This document shows positions 42,527 through 50,798 of a stretch of DNA of 50,798 nt, piece after piece (positions within the stretch are counted from its first letter, which is position 1; every line of letters begins with the position of its first letter). The stretch is from Chlorobiota bacterium (lineage in GTDB: Bacteria > Bacteroidota > Ignavibacteria > OLB7). The position numbers were made by a program, and so were the translations under genes. The notes under the pieces were generated by a model that was not told the DNA's origin, ran no database searches, and was given only the letters and a program-made list of their open reading frames with translations. The stretch covers positions 1 to 50,798 of the forward strand of contig JAQBOZ010000032.1 in the NCBI GenBank assembly GCA_028287785.1. The letters run 5' to 3'.

Positions 42527-45500
42527 CTACTGCTGTCCGTGGCAGTGCTTGAACTTCTTTCCGCTTCCGCAGTAACAGAGATCGTTTCGTCCGACCTTCG
42601 GGTTGTCGCGCACCACGGTCCGCTGGACCGGCTGTGCTTCCTCGCCGCCGCCGGCATCGACGGTTCCGGGAACCTCTCCACCGGCCGCGGCAACGGCGGC
42701 GGCGGTCTCGGGATCGGCGTTCAGCCCCATGCCCGACGCGTTTGCGTGGGTAAACCGAAGCTGGCGCGTGCTGGAGGTTGTCCGGCGCTCGCGCGGAAGC
42801 CCCTGGTTGCTCGGGTTCGGACGGCGGCGTGCCTCGGGCGCGCGACCGGGGATTTCAGGATAGTAACGGTAGACGAACGACATCACCTCGACATCGATAT
42901 CCTGAATCATCTTGGAGAAGATCTCGAACGCCTCCTTCTTGTACTCCAGCACCGGGTCCTTCTGCCCGTAGGCGCGGAGATAGATGCCCTCCTTCAGCTC
43001 ATCCATGTCGCGGAGATGCTCGCGCCACCGCTCGTCGATGATCGAAAGGACGGCGTAGCGCTCCAGGTTCGCCATGAACTCCGAGCCAAGCTGCTCCTCC
43101 TTCCGCTGGTACCAGTCCCGCGCGAACTCCATCATCTTCTCGCGAACCCCATCCTCGCCAAGCTCCTTCGCCTTTGCCGGGTCAAGATCGACCGGCATCA
43201 CCAGCTTGGTGCGAAGCTCGTTCTCGATCGTCTCGATGCTCTCCGGGAAGTTGGCGTCGATCAGATTGTCGATGAAATCGGCGACGTAATCCATGATCTC
43301 GCTCTTCAGCCGCTCGCCGTGCAGCGCATGCCGGCGGCGATCGTAGATCACCTCGCGCTGCTGGTTCATCACGTTGTCGTACTCCAGCAGGCGCTTGCGG
43401 ATCGCGAAGTTGTTCTCCTCCACCTTCCGCTGCGCGCGCTCCACCGACTTGTTGAGCATCTTGTGCTCCAGAACCTCATCGGCCCCTCCCATCTTGTCCA
43501 TCCAGCCGGCGATCCGCTCGCTTCCGAAGAGGCGCATCAGATCATCCTCCAGCGAGATAAAGAACTGCGACGAGCCGGGGTCGCCCTGACGACCGGCGCG
43601 GCCGCGAAGCTGGCGATCGATGCGGCGCGCCTCATGGCGTTCGGTGCCAAGGATGTGCAATCCGCCAAGGTCCTTCACCCCCGGCCCCAGCTTGATATCG
43701 GTGCCGCGACCTGCCATGTTGGTGGCGATCGTCACGGCCCCCTTCTGCCCGGCGCCGGTGACGATCTCCGCCTCCCGCGCGTGCTGCTTGGCGTTGAGCA
43801 CCGAGTGCGGGATCTTCGCCCGCTGAAGCATCCTGCTGATGGTCTCCGAGACTTCGACATTGGTGGTACCGACCAGCACCGGACGGCCGAGCGTGCGGAG
43901 CTTCTCCACTTCCTGCACCACCGCGTTGTACTTCGCCCGCTTGGTGCGGTAGATCAGATCGTTGCGGTCGTCGCGAACCACGTTCCGGTTCGTCGGGATC
44001 ACCACAACGTCCAGTTTGTAGATCTCGTTGAACTCCCCTTCCTCTGTTTCAGCCGTGCCGGTCATGCCGGAGAGCTTCTTGTAGAGGCGGAAATAATTCT
44101 GAATGGTGATGGTCGCGAACGTCTGCGTGTCCTGCTCCACCACCACGCTCTCCTTTGCCTCGATCGCCTGATGGAGCCCCTCGGAATAGCGGCGCCCTTC
44201 CAGAATGCGGCCGGTGAAGGTATCCACGATCTTGATCTTCCCCTGGTCCACCACATACTCCACGTCCTTCTCGTACAGGGCGTAGGCGCGGAGAAGCTGG
44301 GTGATGGTATGGATACGATCGGAGCGCTCGGCAAACCGGCGGACCGCCTCCTCGCGACGCTGCTGCTTGACCTCGTGCGTCTCCTCGCTCCCCTCGATCA
44401 GGCTCAACTCGGTGGCAAGATCGGGGAGAAGGAAGACATCGGGATCTTCGCCGGCGGCGGCGATCATCTGGCGTCCCTTGTCGGACATGTCGATCGAGTG
44501 ATGCTTCTCCTCGATCGCGAAGTACAACTCCTGATCGATCTCCTGCATCCGTGCCCCCTTGTCGCGGAGGTAGTCCAGCTCGGTATCCTGCACCAGCTTC
44601 ATGATGCCGGGCTCCTGCGTGAGCTTCGCCAGACGGTTGTTCTTCGGCATGCCGCGCCGCGCGCGGAGCAGGAAAACGCCCGCGGCCTCGCGATCCTTCT
44701 TGTCGCCGGTTGTCAGCAGCTTCTCCGCGTCGGCGATCATCTTGGCAACCTCGCGACCCTGCACCTGCACCATCTTATCGACGCGCGGGCGCATCAGATC
44801 GAACGTCTGATCGGCAGCGTTCGCCACCGGGCCGGCGATGATAAGCGGCGTGCGGGCCTCATCGACCAGCACGGAATCGACCTCGTCGACAATCGCGTAG
44901 TTATGGCCGCGCTGCACCATATCCTCGGGGCGCTGCACCATGTTATCGCGCAGGTAGTCGAAACCGAACTCGTTGTTCGTGCCGAACGTGATGTCCGCCG
45001 AATACTGGTTCAGCCTGTGCTGCGGCTCCATGTTGGACTGAATGCAGCCCACCGTCAGCCCCAGCCAGCGATAGATCGGGCCCATCCACTCGGAGTCGCG
45101 CTTGGCGAGATAATCGTTGACGGTGATGATATGGACGCCCCGGGCCGGAAGCGCGTTGAGATAGGTGGCAAGGGTCGAGGTAAGCGTCTTTCCCTCGCCC
45201 GTCGCCATCTCCGCGATCTTTCCCTGGTGCAGAACCATGCCGCCGATAAGCTGGACATCGTAGTGGACTTCCACCCACGTGATGATCGAGCCGCCTGCAT
45301 CCCACTGCTTGCCCACATGACGGCGGCAGGCCTCCTTCACCACGGCGAACGCCTCGGGAAGGATCTCGTTGAGGATCTCCTCGGTGGCCTCGTAGATGGA
45401 CCGTTCGAGCTGATCAAGCTCCTCGTAGATCTCATCCCGCTCCACCGAATCGATATCCTCCTTCAGCCGGGCGTTCAACTCATCGACGTGCGCCTTGTCC

Positions 45501-45676
45501 TCGGCGATCCGCTCCTCGATCCTCGCGCGGAACTCGACGGTCTTCCCCTGAAGTTCCTCGTCGGAGAGCGACTGATACTCCTCGAACAATTCGTTGATCT
45601 CGTCGACCATCGGCCGGAGATCCTCGACGTCCTTCTGACGCTTCGAGCCGAAGAACTTTTCTAATACTTTAAGCAT
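42527..45676 (-). CDS. secA: Preprotein translocase ATPase SecA
   Basis: 1049 residues. SecA drives pre-proteins through SecYEG. The Walker A MATGEGKT lies at 157-164, about 50 residues later than in E. coli because of a charged, coiled-coil-like insertion around 45-105. VDEVDSVLVDEART is the Walker B/DEAD region, and GRAGRQGDPGSSQFFIS is in the second nucleotide-binding fold. The C-terminal ~80 residues are a linker ending in the zinc/SecB-binding CYCGSGKKFKHCHG. The total is longer than E. coli's 901, as in many Bacteroidota. A leader of almost 390 bases precedes it. Confidence 0.97.
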   Translation of the reverse strand: MLKVLEKFFGSKRQKDVEDLRPMVDEINELFEEYQSLSDEELQGKTVEFRARIEERIAEDKAHVDELNARLKEDIDSVERDEIYEELDQLERSIYEATEEILNEILPEAFAVVKEACRRHVGKQWDAGGSIITWVEVHYDVQLIGGMVLHQGKIAEMATGEGKTLTSTLATYLNALPARGVHIITVNDYLAKRDSEWMGPIYRWLGLTVGCIQSNMEPQHRLNQYSADITFGTNNEFGFDYLRDNMVQRPEDMVQRGHNYAIVDEVDSVLVDEARTPLIIAGPVANAADQTFDLMRPRVDKMVQVQGREVAKMIADAEKLLTTGDKKDREAAGVFLLRARRGMPKNNRLAKLTQEPGIMKLVQDTELDYLRDKGARMQEIDQELYFAIEEKHHSIDMSDKGRQMIAAAGEDPDVFLLPDLATELSLIEGSEETHEVKQQRREEAVRRFAERSDRIHTITQLLRAYALYEKDVEYVVDQGKIKIVDTFTGRILEGRRYSEGLHQAIEAKESVVVEQDTQTFATITIQNYFRLYKKLSGMTGTAETEEGEFNEIYKLDVVVIPTNRNVVRDDRNDLIYRTKRAKYNAVVQEVEKLRTLGRPVLVGTTNVEVSETISRMLQRAKIPHSVLNAKQHAREAEIVTGAGQKGAVTIATNMAGRGTDIKLGPGVKDLGGLHILGTERHEARRIDRQLRGRAGRQGDPGSSQFFISLEDDLMRLFGSERIAGWMDKMGGADEVLEHKMLNKSVERAQRKVEENNFAIRKRLLEYDNVMNQQREVIYDRRRHALHGERLKSEIMDYVADFIDNLIDANFPESIETIENELRTKLVMPVDLDPAKAKELGEDGVREKMMEFARDWYQRKEEQLGSEFMANLERYAVLSIIDERWREHLRDMDELKEGIYLRAYGQKDPVLEYKKEAFEIFSKMIQDIDVEVMSFVYRYYPEIPGRAPEARRRPNPSNQGLPRERRTTSSTRQLRFTHANASGMGLNADPETAAAVAAAGGEVPGTVDAGGGEEAQPVQRTVVRDNPKVGRNDLCYCGSGKKFKHCHGQQ

Positions 45677-46062
45677 AAGAGGTTTGATACGTTATCGAAA
45701 CAACATCCGGCATGCCGCACCGCGCTGAATATCTTCACGGGACACATGGCCGGACCGTACGCCACAAGCACGTTCATGGTTTCGTGTGGTAGCGCCTTCT
45801 GCTGTTCTTCGGTTGATTGTGATAACACGGCGACTGGGAGCCTCTTCGACGCCAACCCCCTGTTCAGAGGGCTTTCACGAAGCTAGAGCCTTCCATGATT
45901 CGAGCCGGTAAAACTTCGTGAGCGAGAAACCGACCCTCCTTCGGAGAGGCCGCCCACCGGGGAAGTCGGTATCGAGACGAAAGATGAAGGTACGAATTTT
46001 TGATAATGTATCTCAGGGGCAATATCCTTCCCGTTTGCTGAAAACGGGGTTTCCGCCCCCGT
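45677..46062 (-). other. Long structured leader between cadA-like terminator and secA
   Basis: 386 bases upstream of secA on the transcript strand. Predicted stems include ACCGAC...GTCGGT enclosing CCTCTCC-GAA-GGAGG (about 45930-45985), CACGAAG...CTTCGTG (45877-45921) and CCCT-CTGAAC-AGGG (about 45855-45871). A 38-codon ATG reading frame (45777 to 45661) overlaps the secA start by 16 bases. I recognise no Rfam family. It could be a structured regulatory RNA or a leader-peptide region controlling secA, or an old mobile-element remnant. Confidence 0.45.
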
Positions 46063-46063
46063 T
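46040..46063 (-). terminator. Terminator at the end of the P-type ATPase gene
   Basis: AACGGGG / CCCCGTT arms (46057-46063 and 46043-46049) followed on the minus strand by TTTTC. The stem overlaps the first base of the stop codon. It separates the ATPase gene from the secA leader. Confidence 0.75.
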
Positions 46064-48195
46064 CAATCGCTGCCGGATCGCTTCCGCAGAAGCCGCAGTC
46101 CATTCGCCACCACGATCAGCGAGGCCCCCATGTCCGCAAAGACTGCCATCCAGAGGGTGGCATGGCCGGCAAGCGCCAGGGCAAAGAAGATGAACTTGAT
46201 GCCGAGCGCGATCCCGATGTTCTGCCAGAGCAGGCGCATCGTCCGCCGCGACAGCCTGATGAACTCCGGCAGCTTCAGCAGATTGTCATCCATCAGCGCC
46301 ACGTCCGCGGTCTCCAGAGCGACATCGGAGCCGGCCACCCCCATCGCAAACCCGATCGTCGCCAGCGCCAGCGCCGGGGCATCGTTCACGCCATCGCCCA
46401 CCATTCCCATCGGGCCGTAGCGATCCTGAAGCCCGGCGAGCGCGGCAAGTTTTTCCTCCGGCAGCAGATCGGCCCGCACATCGTCGATCCCGACGCTCGC
46501 GGCGATGCTCGCGGCGGTCATCCGGTTGTCGCCGGTGAGAATCGCCGTCCGAAGCCCCAGCGCGTGAAGCTCCTCCACGGCTCTGATGCTTGTCCGCCGC
46601 ACCGTATCGGCCACCGCGATGACCCCGATCACCCGTTGCGGCGTCATCACCACCACGGTGGTCTTCCCCTCCTTCTCCAGCCGCTCCAGCACAAGCTCGA
46701 CCGACTCCGAGCAGAGATCGAGCTCGTGCGCCAGCCGATGATTCCCCACGTAGATCACCCCCTGCTCCACCGTCGCGGAGATCCCCTTGCCGGCGATCGA
46801 GATAAAGTCGTGCACCGGAATCTCCCGCTCATCCCGGTGATGCAGCTCATGCTCCGCGATGATCGCCGAGGCGATGGGATGTTCCGATTTCGCCTCGACC
46901 GCGGCGGCCAGATGGAGAATCCGGTGTGGGTCGAGCCCATCGAACGGCACCACATCCGTGACGCGCGGAAGCCCCTCGGTAAGCGTCCCGGTCTTATCCA
47001 GCGCTATCCCGCGCAGGCTTCCGCCGATCTCCAGGAATATCCCCCCCTTGATCAGAATCCCCCGCCGCGCCGCCGCCGCAAGCCCGCTGACGATGGTGAC
47101 GGGCGTAGAGATGACCAACGCGCAGGGACAGCCGATCACCAGCAGCACCAGCCCCCGGTAGATCCAGTCCCCCCAGAGGCCCCCCAGCACCAGCGGTGGA
47201 ACCACCGCCACAAGCAGGGCGATCACCACGATCGCGGGGGTGTAGTACGACGCGAACCGATCCACGAAGCGCTCAGCCGCCGCGCGGTTCCCCGCCGACC
47301 GCTCGATAAGCTGAATGATCCTGCTGATGGTCGATTCCGACGAGATGTTCGTGACCTCGTAATCGAACGTCCCGCTTCCGTTGATGCTGCCGGCGAAGAC
47401 GCCATCCCCCGCCTCCTTCTCCACCGGCATCGACTCGCCGGTGATCGGCGCCTGGTTTACCGAGGAGGCGCCGATCCGCAGCGTTCCATCAAGCGGCAGG
47501 CGTTCCCCCGGCCTGATCCGTATCATCTCGCCGCGCGCCACCTCCGCCACCGGCACCTGCCGCCATCCCCCGTCACGGTACACCGACGCGGCCTCGGGCG
47601 CCAGCTCCATCAACGATCGTATGGCATTGCGGGCGCGGTCAAGGCTTCGCGCCTCGATCAGCTCGGCAACGGCAAAGAGGAAGATCACAAACGCCCCCTC
47701 CGTCCACTCCCCCAGCACCAGCGCCCCCGCCACGGCGATGGTCATCAGAAAGTTGATGTTGAGGGTGAACGCCCTCACCGCCGTCCATGCCTTGGTCGCC
47801 GTTTCGTAGCCCCCCAGCACGATCGCAAGCCCGGCAAGTATCCGTATCGGAATGCTCCCGGCAACGCCGGCCAGCTCCAGCAGCTCCGCGGCGACCGCGA
47901 GAACGCCGGAGGCAATCGTCAGCATCGTCCCCGTCTTCCTCCAGATCGATGGCCGCACCACCGGCAGCTCCACCCTCGCGATCTCATCGCTCCGTGAAAC
48001 CGCATCCATCCCGAGCAACCCGATGGCGACCGTGATATCGGATTCGTTGGCGAGCCGGTGGGTGACGGTGAGCACGCGCGACATCAGGTTGAACTCAAGC
48101 GCGTCGATGCCATCCATCCCGGAGAGCCGGTTGCGGATCAGCTTCTCCTCGACGGGGCAGTCCATCTTCTCGATATGGAAGCTCGATATCTTCAC
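46063..48195 (-). CDS. Zn/Cd/Pb-type P1B-ATPase
   Basis: 710 residues with a GTG start at 48195. The N-terminal HMA-like domain has MDCPVEE (11-17), a CxxE-type metal site instead of CxxC. The pump core has TGES at 252-255, the transport motif CPC at 356-358, phosphorylation site DKTGTLTEG at 400, SEHP, TGDN and GDGVNDAPA. The last helix has VFADMGASLIVVANGLRLL, whose aspartate marks the ZntA/CadA subgroup. It exports Zn2+, Cd2+ or Pb2+. A 42-base gap separates it from the EI24 gene; no metal-sensing regulator is adjacent. Confidence 0.93.
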   Translation of the reverse strand: MKISSFHIEKMDCPVEEKLIRNRLSGMDGIDALEFNLMSRVLTVTHRLANESDITVAIGLLGMDAVSRSDEIARVELPVVRPSIWRKTGTMLTIASGVLAVAAELLELAGVAGSIPIRILAGLAIVLGGYETATKAWTAVRAFTLNINFLMTIAVAGALVLGEWTEGAFVIFLFAVAELIEARSLDRARNAIRSLMELAPEAASVYRDGGWRQVPVAEVARGEMIRIRPGERLPLDGTLRIGASSVNQAPITGESMPVEKEAGDGVFAGSINGSGTFDYEVTNISSESTISRIIQLIERSAGNRAAAERFVDRFASYYTPAIVVIALLVAVVPPLVLGGLWGDWIYRGLVLLVIGCPCALVISTPVTIVSGLAAAARRGILIKGGIFLEIGGSLRGIALDKTGTLTEGLPRVTDVVPFDGLDPHRILHLAAAVEAKSEHPIASAIIAEHELHHRDEREIPVHDFISIAGKGISATVEQGVIYVGNHRLAHELDLCSESVELVLERLEKEGKTTVVVMTPQRVIGVIAVADTVRRTSIRAVEELHALGLRTAILTGDNRMTAASIAASVGIDDVRADLLPEEKLAALAGLQDRYGPMGMVGDGVNDAPALALATIGFAMGVAGSDVALETADVALMDDNLLKLPEFIRLSRRTMRLLWQNIGIALGIKFIFFALALAGHATLWMAVFADMGASLIVVANGLRLLRKRSGSD

Positions 48196-48237
48196 GAAGG
48201 ATCACCGCATGGAATCCATGCCGCTCCGGCATCCCGT

Positions 48238-48963
48238 TTACAGGCCATCATTGTCTTCCACGAAGAGGATCGCGGCGGCGGTAACGCTTACCGGAAGGAG
48301 GATAAAGTTCAGAATCGGCACCAGGGCGATTGCCACGCACACCAGCCCGAATCCGAGATAGCGCGGCTTCCGGCGACCGATATACCGCATCCGGTCGCGG
48401 AGTTTCGGGATATGGCGCTCGAACACCGGATCGCTGAAATCCAGGGAGAGGACAAACGCGCCGTACAACGTGGTAAGAAGCGGCTGAAGGACAACGCCCG
48501 CAACGGGGATAAGCGCGGTGGCGAGAATGGGAGGATACAGGAGGGCAAACAGAAGCAGCCGTCCCAGCGCGGTGATGATCGATCGAAACGCGCCGGAGAC
48601 AAACCCCGGATCATCCCGCAACGGCCTGCCGGTGAGATGCTCCTCCACCGCGCGCGCAAGCAGTGAGTGGAACGGCGCGGCGATCACGCCGCCGATGGCG
48701 GTGAACGCGAAGACCGATCCGATCACCAGCGCCAGGGCAACCACGATCTGCATCAGCATCCGCAGCGGCCCGAATCCCGCGGCCGGCATCAGCCTCCCCA
48801 CCTGGCCGATAACCAGCCAGACCAGCAGCGGCACGCCGATGGCGAAGAGCAGTAGATTGATCAGCAGCGGCATCATCGCGTAGCGACGGACCGAACGGGC
48901 TGAAACCAGCAGCTTCATGGCCCGTCCGGAGGCGCCGATGCCGCGAAGGAATTCGCGAAACAT
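48238..48963 (-). CDS. EI24/CysZ-like integral membrane protein
   Basis: 241 residues. Four main hydrophobic regions are seen, about 28-55, 75-98, 130-165 and 205-235. The start MFREFLRGIGASGRAMKLL followed by RYAMMPLLINLLLF resembles the EI24 (CysZ-like) family. Conserved AAPFHSLLARAVEEHL and FSDPVFERHIPKLRDRMRYI are typical. CysZ transports sulfate in proteobacteria, but most other members are unassigned. Two bases separate its start from the ABC exporter's stop, so they are co-transcribed. Confidence 0.85.
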   Translation of the reverse strand: MFREFLRGIGASGRAMKLLVSARSVRRYAMMPLLINLLLFAIGVPLLVWLVIGQVGRLMPAAGFGPLRMLMQIVVALALVIGSVFAFTAIGGVIAAPFHSLLARAVEEHLTGRPLRDDPGFVSGAFRSIITALGRLLLFALLYPPILATALIPVAGVVLQPLLTTLYGAFVLSLDFSDPVFERHIPKLRDRMRYIGRRKPRYLGFGLVCVAIALVPILNFILLPVSVTAAAILFVEDNDGL

Positions 48964-48965
48964 CG

Positions 48966-50729
48966 CTACAGGCTCTCCAGTTCGGCTTCCAGAAGCTGGC
49001 GCTCGTAGATGCGCGCGTACTCCCCCTTCAGCGCCAGCAGCTCATCGTGCGTCCCGCGTTCCACGATCTCCGCATGATCCATCACGATGATCTGGTCGGC
49101 ATCCTTCACCGTGGAGATTCTATGAGCGATCAGGATGCTTGTGCGCTGCCGCATCAGGCCGCGCAGCCCATGAAGGATCTGCTCCTCCGTCTCGGTATCC
49201 ACCGCCGAGAGAGCATCGTCCAGGATCAGTATCGTCGGCTCGCGAAGGATGGCGCGGGCGATTGCCGTCCGCTGCTTCTGCCCGCCGGAGAGGGTGATTC
49301 CCCGTTCGCCGACGATCGTATCGAACTTCTTCGGGAAACGCTCCACGTTGTCGTAGAGCTGGGCGATCTTCGATGCCCGCAACATCGCCTCGTCGCTGGC
49401 GTCGCGGCTGCCGAAGCGGATATTGCCGGCGATCGTATCGGAGAAGAGAAATGTCTCCTGCGAAACCGCGCCGATGGCGCTGCGAAGGACATCGATCGGG
49501 ATATGCTGGATCGGCTCCCCATCGATCAGAATCGTCCCGCTGGTCACATCGTAGAGTCGCGAGATAAGGTTGACGATCGTAGTCTTGCCGGCGCCCGTGG
49601 TGCCGATGATGGCAAGCGTGCTCCCGGATTCCACGGCGAAGCTGATGTTCTTCAGCACATCCGGCAGCTCGGGACGATAGCGGAAGGTGACATCCCTGAA
49701 CTCGATCCGCCCCTTGATGGCGAGGATCGCGTTGTCGGTCTGCGCTCCATCGGCCACTTCCGGCCGGATATCCAGCACCTTGTTGAGTCGCGCCATGGAG
49801 GCGGCGCCGCGCTGCACCAGGTTGGTAACCCACCCGACGGCGATCACCGGCCAGATAAGCTGCGAGATATAGGCGAAGAACTGCGCGATATCGCCGATCG
49901 TCGAACGGCCCGCCATGATCTCGTTCCCGCCAACCACAAGCACGATAAGCTGCGATACGCCGATCAGCGCCATCATCGCCGGCATCATCATCGCCTGCGT
50001 CTTCACCAGCTTGATATTCTTCACCTTGTACAGCTCGCTCAGCCTGGCAAACGCGCTCATCGAAAACGCCTCGCGAACGTAGGCACGCACCACCCGGACG
50101 CCCGACATGTTCTCCTGCGCGTACGATGTTATATCACCATACTGCCCCTGCACCTCGGTGAAGAGGGAGTGGATTTTCCGGCCGAGCCAGTAGACGGTGT
50201 AGCTGACCAGCGGAAGCGGGATAAGCGAGAGCGCGGTGATCTTCCACGACAGGGTCAGCATCCGCACAAGCACGAACCCGAAGGTGGTGATCGTGTTGGC
50301 GGTGTACATCAGCCCCGGCCCGGCAAACTCCCGCACGGCGGAGATATCGTTGGTGGCAAGCGCCATGATATCTCCGGTGGGAGTGTTGTTGAACCATCCC
50401 ATCGAGAGCGATCTGACGTGGCCGAGGAAGTTGTTGCGGATATCGTACTCCAGCAGCCGTGACATGACGATGATCGTCTGCCGCGTGAGGTAGAGAAAGA
50501 TGCCGCTGCCGATCGAGAGAAGAACGATGATCCCCGCCTGCTTCGCCAGATAAGCGCCGGTGGCCGGGTTGCCCGTCCTGGCGCCGGTGTTCAGCCGGTC
50601 CAGCGTGGTCCCGACGAAGTAGGGAATGGCGACGGAGAAGACATTGGAGATCGTGATCGCTATCAATCCCCAGATCAGCCGCGCTTTGTATTTCTTGAGA
50701 TATGGCAGGAGGCTTCGAAGAGCATTCAT
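48966..50729 (-). CDS. ABC exporter half-transporter (MsbA/MDR-like)
   Basis: 587 residues. Six membrane helices fill the first ~315 residues, followed by an ATPase domain: Walker A GTTGAGKTT, Q-loop SQETFLFS, signature LSGGQKQR, Walker B ILILDDALSAVDTET and the H-loop IAHRIS. It forms a homo- or heterodimer and exports a lipid, peptide or drug. This is a single polypeptide with one ATPase domain, and no second half is adjacent, so a homodimer is likely. The substrate is not assigned. Confidence 0.93.
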   Translation of the reverse strand: MNALRSLLPYLKKYKARLIWGLIAITISNVFSVAIPYFVGTTLDRLNTGARTGNPATGAYLAKQAGIIVLLSIGSGIFLYLTRQTIIVMSRLLEYDIRNNFLGHVRSLSMGWFNNTPTGDIMALATNDISAVREFAGPGLMYTANTITTFGFVLVRMLTLSWKITALSLIPLPLVSYTVYWLGRKIHSLFTEVQGQYGDITSYAQENMSGVRVVRAYVREAFSMSAFARLSELYKVKNIKLVKTQAMMMPAMMALIGVSQLIVLVVGGNEIMAGRSTIGDIAQFFAYISQLIWPVIAVGWVTNLVQRGAASMARLNKVLDIRPEVADGAQTDNAILAIKGRIEFRDVTFRYRPELPDVLKNISFAVESGSTLAIIGTTGAGKTTIVNLISRLYDVTSGTILIDGEPIQHIPIDVLRSAIGAVSQETFLFSDTIAGNIRFGSRDASDEAMLRASKIAQLYDNVERFPKKFDTIVGERGITLSGGQKQRTAIARAILREPTILILDDALSAVDTETEEQILHGLRGLMRQRTSILIAHRISTVKDADQIIVMDHAEIVERGTHDELLALKGEYARIYERQLLEAELESL

Positions 50730-50768
50730 ACAAATTCCGATATCGACTGAGATGCGTTATGTCGGGGC

Positions 50769-50798
50769 GGGGGGGGGGGGGTGTAAACCCCCCCCCCC
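50769..50798. repeat. Poly-G/poly-C run at window edge
   Basis: A run of about 13 Gs, then TGTAAA, then about 11 Cs to the end. It starts inside the GTCGGGGCGG motif at 50761. It is probably a sequencing or assembly artefact at a contig end, though a real homopolymer hairpin cannot be excluded. Confidence 0.5.

Noticed and set aside
42539-45664. 1041-codon open frame antisense to secA
   Set aside because: It lies exactly opposite secA, a consequence of GC-rich codon use. Its translation is low-complexity and lacks any recognisable domain, while secA is unmistakable.
45661-45777. Calling the 38-codon frame before secA a gene
   Set aside because: It has no ribosome site, no conserved motif and low confidence, so it is only mentioned within the leader.
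46162-47997. 611-codon open frame antisense to the P-type ATPase
   Set aside because: Same reason: a shadow of a clear gene.

Overview
This 50.8-kb window is dense, GC-rich chromosomal DNA carrying about 37 protein genes and two tRNA genes. Most genes lie on the minus strand. No rRNA, phage, plasmid or CRISPR sequence is visible. Several families point to the Bacteroidota/Chlorobiota side of the FCB group (Ignavibacteria or Kapaibacteria-like is my best guess): a PUR-alpha-like DUF3276 protein, a one-chain E1 alpha/beta 2-oxoacid dehydrogenase, a GlmU-like putative sugar nucleotidyltransferase, a PorV/PorQ-family outer-membrane protein, a propeller protein ending in a type-9-secretion-like sorting domain, and a SecA with an enlarged N-terminus. 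Many genes lack a strong Shine-Dalgarno sequence, which also fits. The lineage is inference; the gene calls stand without it.

Layout. 1-5.3 kb: Nudix hydrolase, an HPr-kinase-like protein, and a MoxR ATPase/VWA pair. 4.7-5.9 kb: divergent marR and SnoaL-like genes separated by a 45-bp near-perfect palindrome. 5.9-8.2 kb: a DUF2278/lamin-tail protein and prfB, the latter read through a programmed +1 frameshift. 8.4-13.3 kb: a four-gene two-component cluster (membrane kinase, receiver-TPR, soluble kinase, NtrC-type activator). 13.4-19.8 kb: envelope genes (BamA/TamA-like barrel, NfeD protease, a GT-C-like membrane protein, OmpA/PD40 lipoprotein-like protein). 19.9-26.2 kb: central metabolism (E1 alpha/beta, GlmU-like protein, NAD-type isocitrate dehydrogenase), tRNA-Ser and DUF4149. 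26.2-26.8 kb: a repeat-rich intergenic region with a MITE-like element and tRNA-Gly. 27-34.5 kb: PorV-like protein, thiolase plus a reduced 3-hydroxyacyl-CoA-dehydrogenase-like protein, PUR-like protein, propeller protein, ribH and DUF547. 34.5-42.4 kb: a minus-strand run with a lipoprotein, a GT-C glycosyltransferase, DprE1-like and DprE2-like enzymes, a trans-sulfuration enzyme, a solute-binding lipoprotein and an SLBB protein. 42.5-50.7 kb: secA with a long structured leader, a Zn/Cd-type P-ATPase, an EI24 protein and an ABC exporter.

The most interesting system is the DprE2-DprE1-GT-C trio (35.1-39.1 kb). It has the same three functions as the mycobacterial dprE1-dprE2-aftA locus, which makes and uses polyprenyl-phospho-D-arabinofuranose, but sits in a genome that looks like Bacteroidota. 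Also notable are the palindromic marR operator, the RF2 frameshift, the paired-kinase cluster, and a dispersed palindromic repeat whose copies flank the isocitrate dehydrogenase gene. Both ends of the window carry a GC-rich 10-mer also found in an internal hairpin, and the right end runs into poly-G/poly-C, so the window is probably a whole contig broken at repeats.
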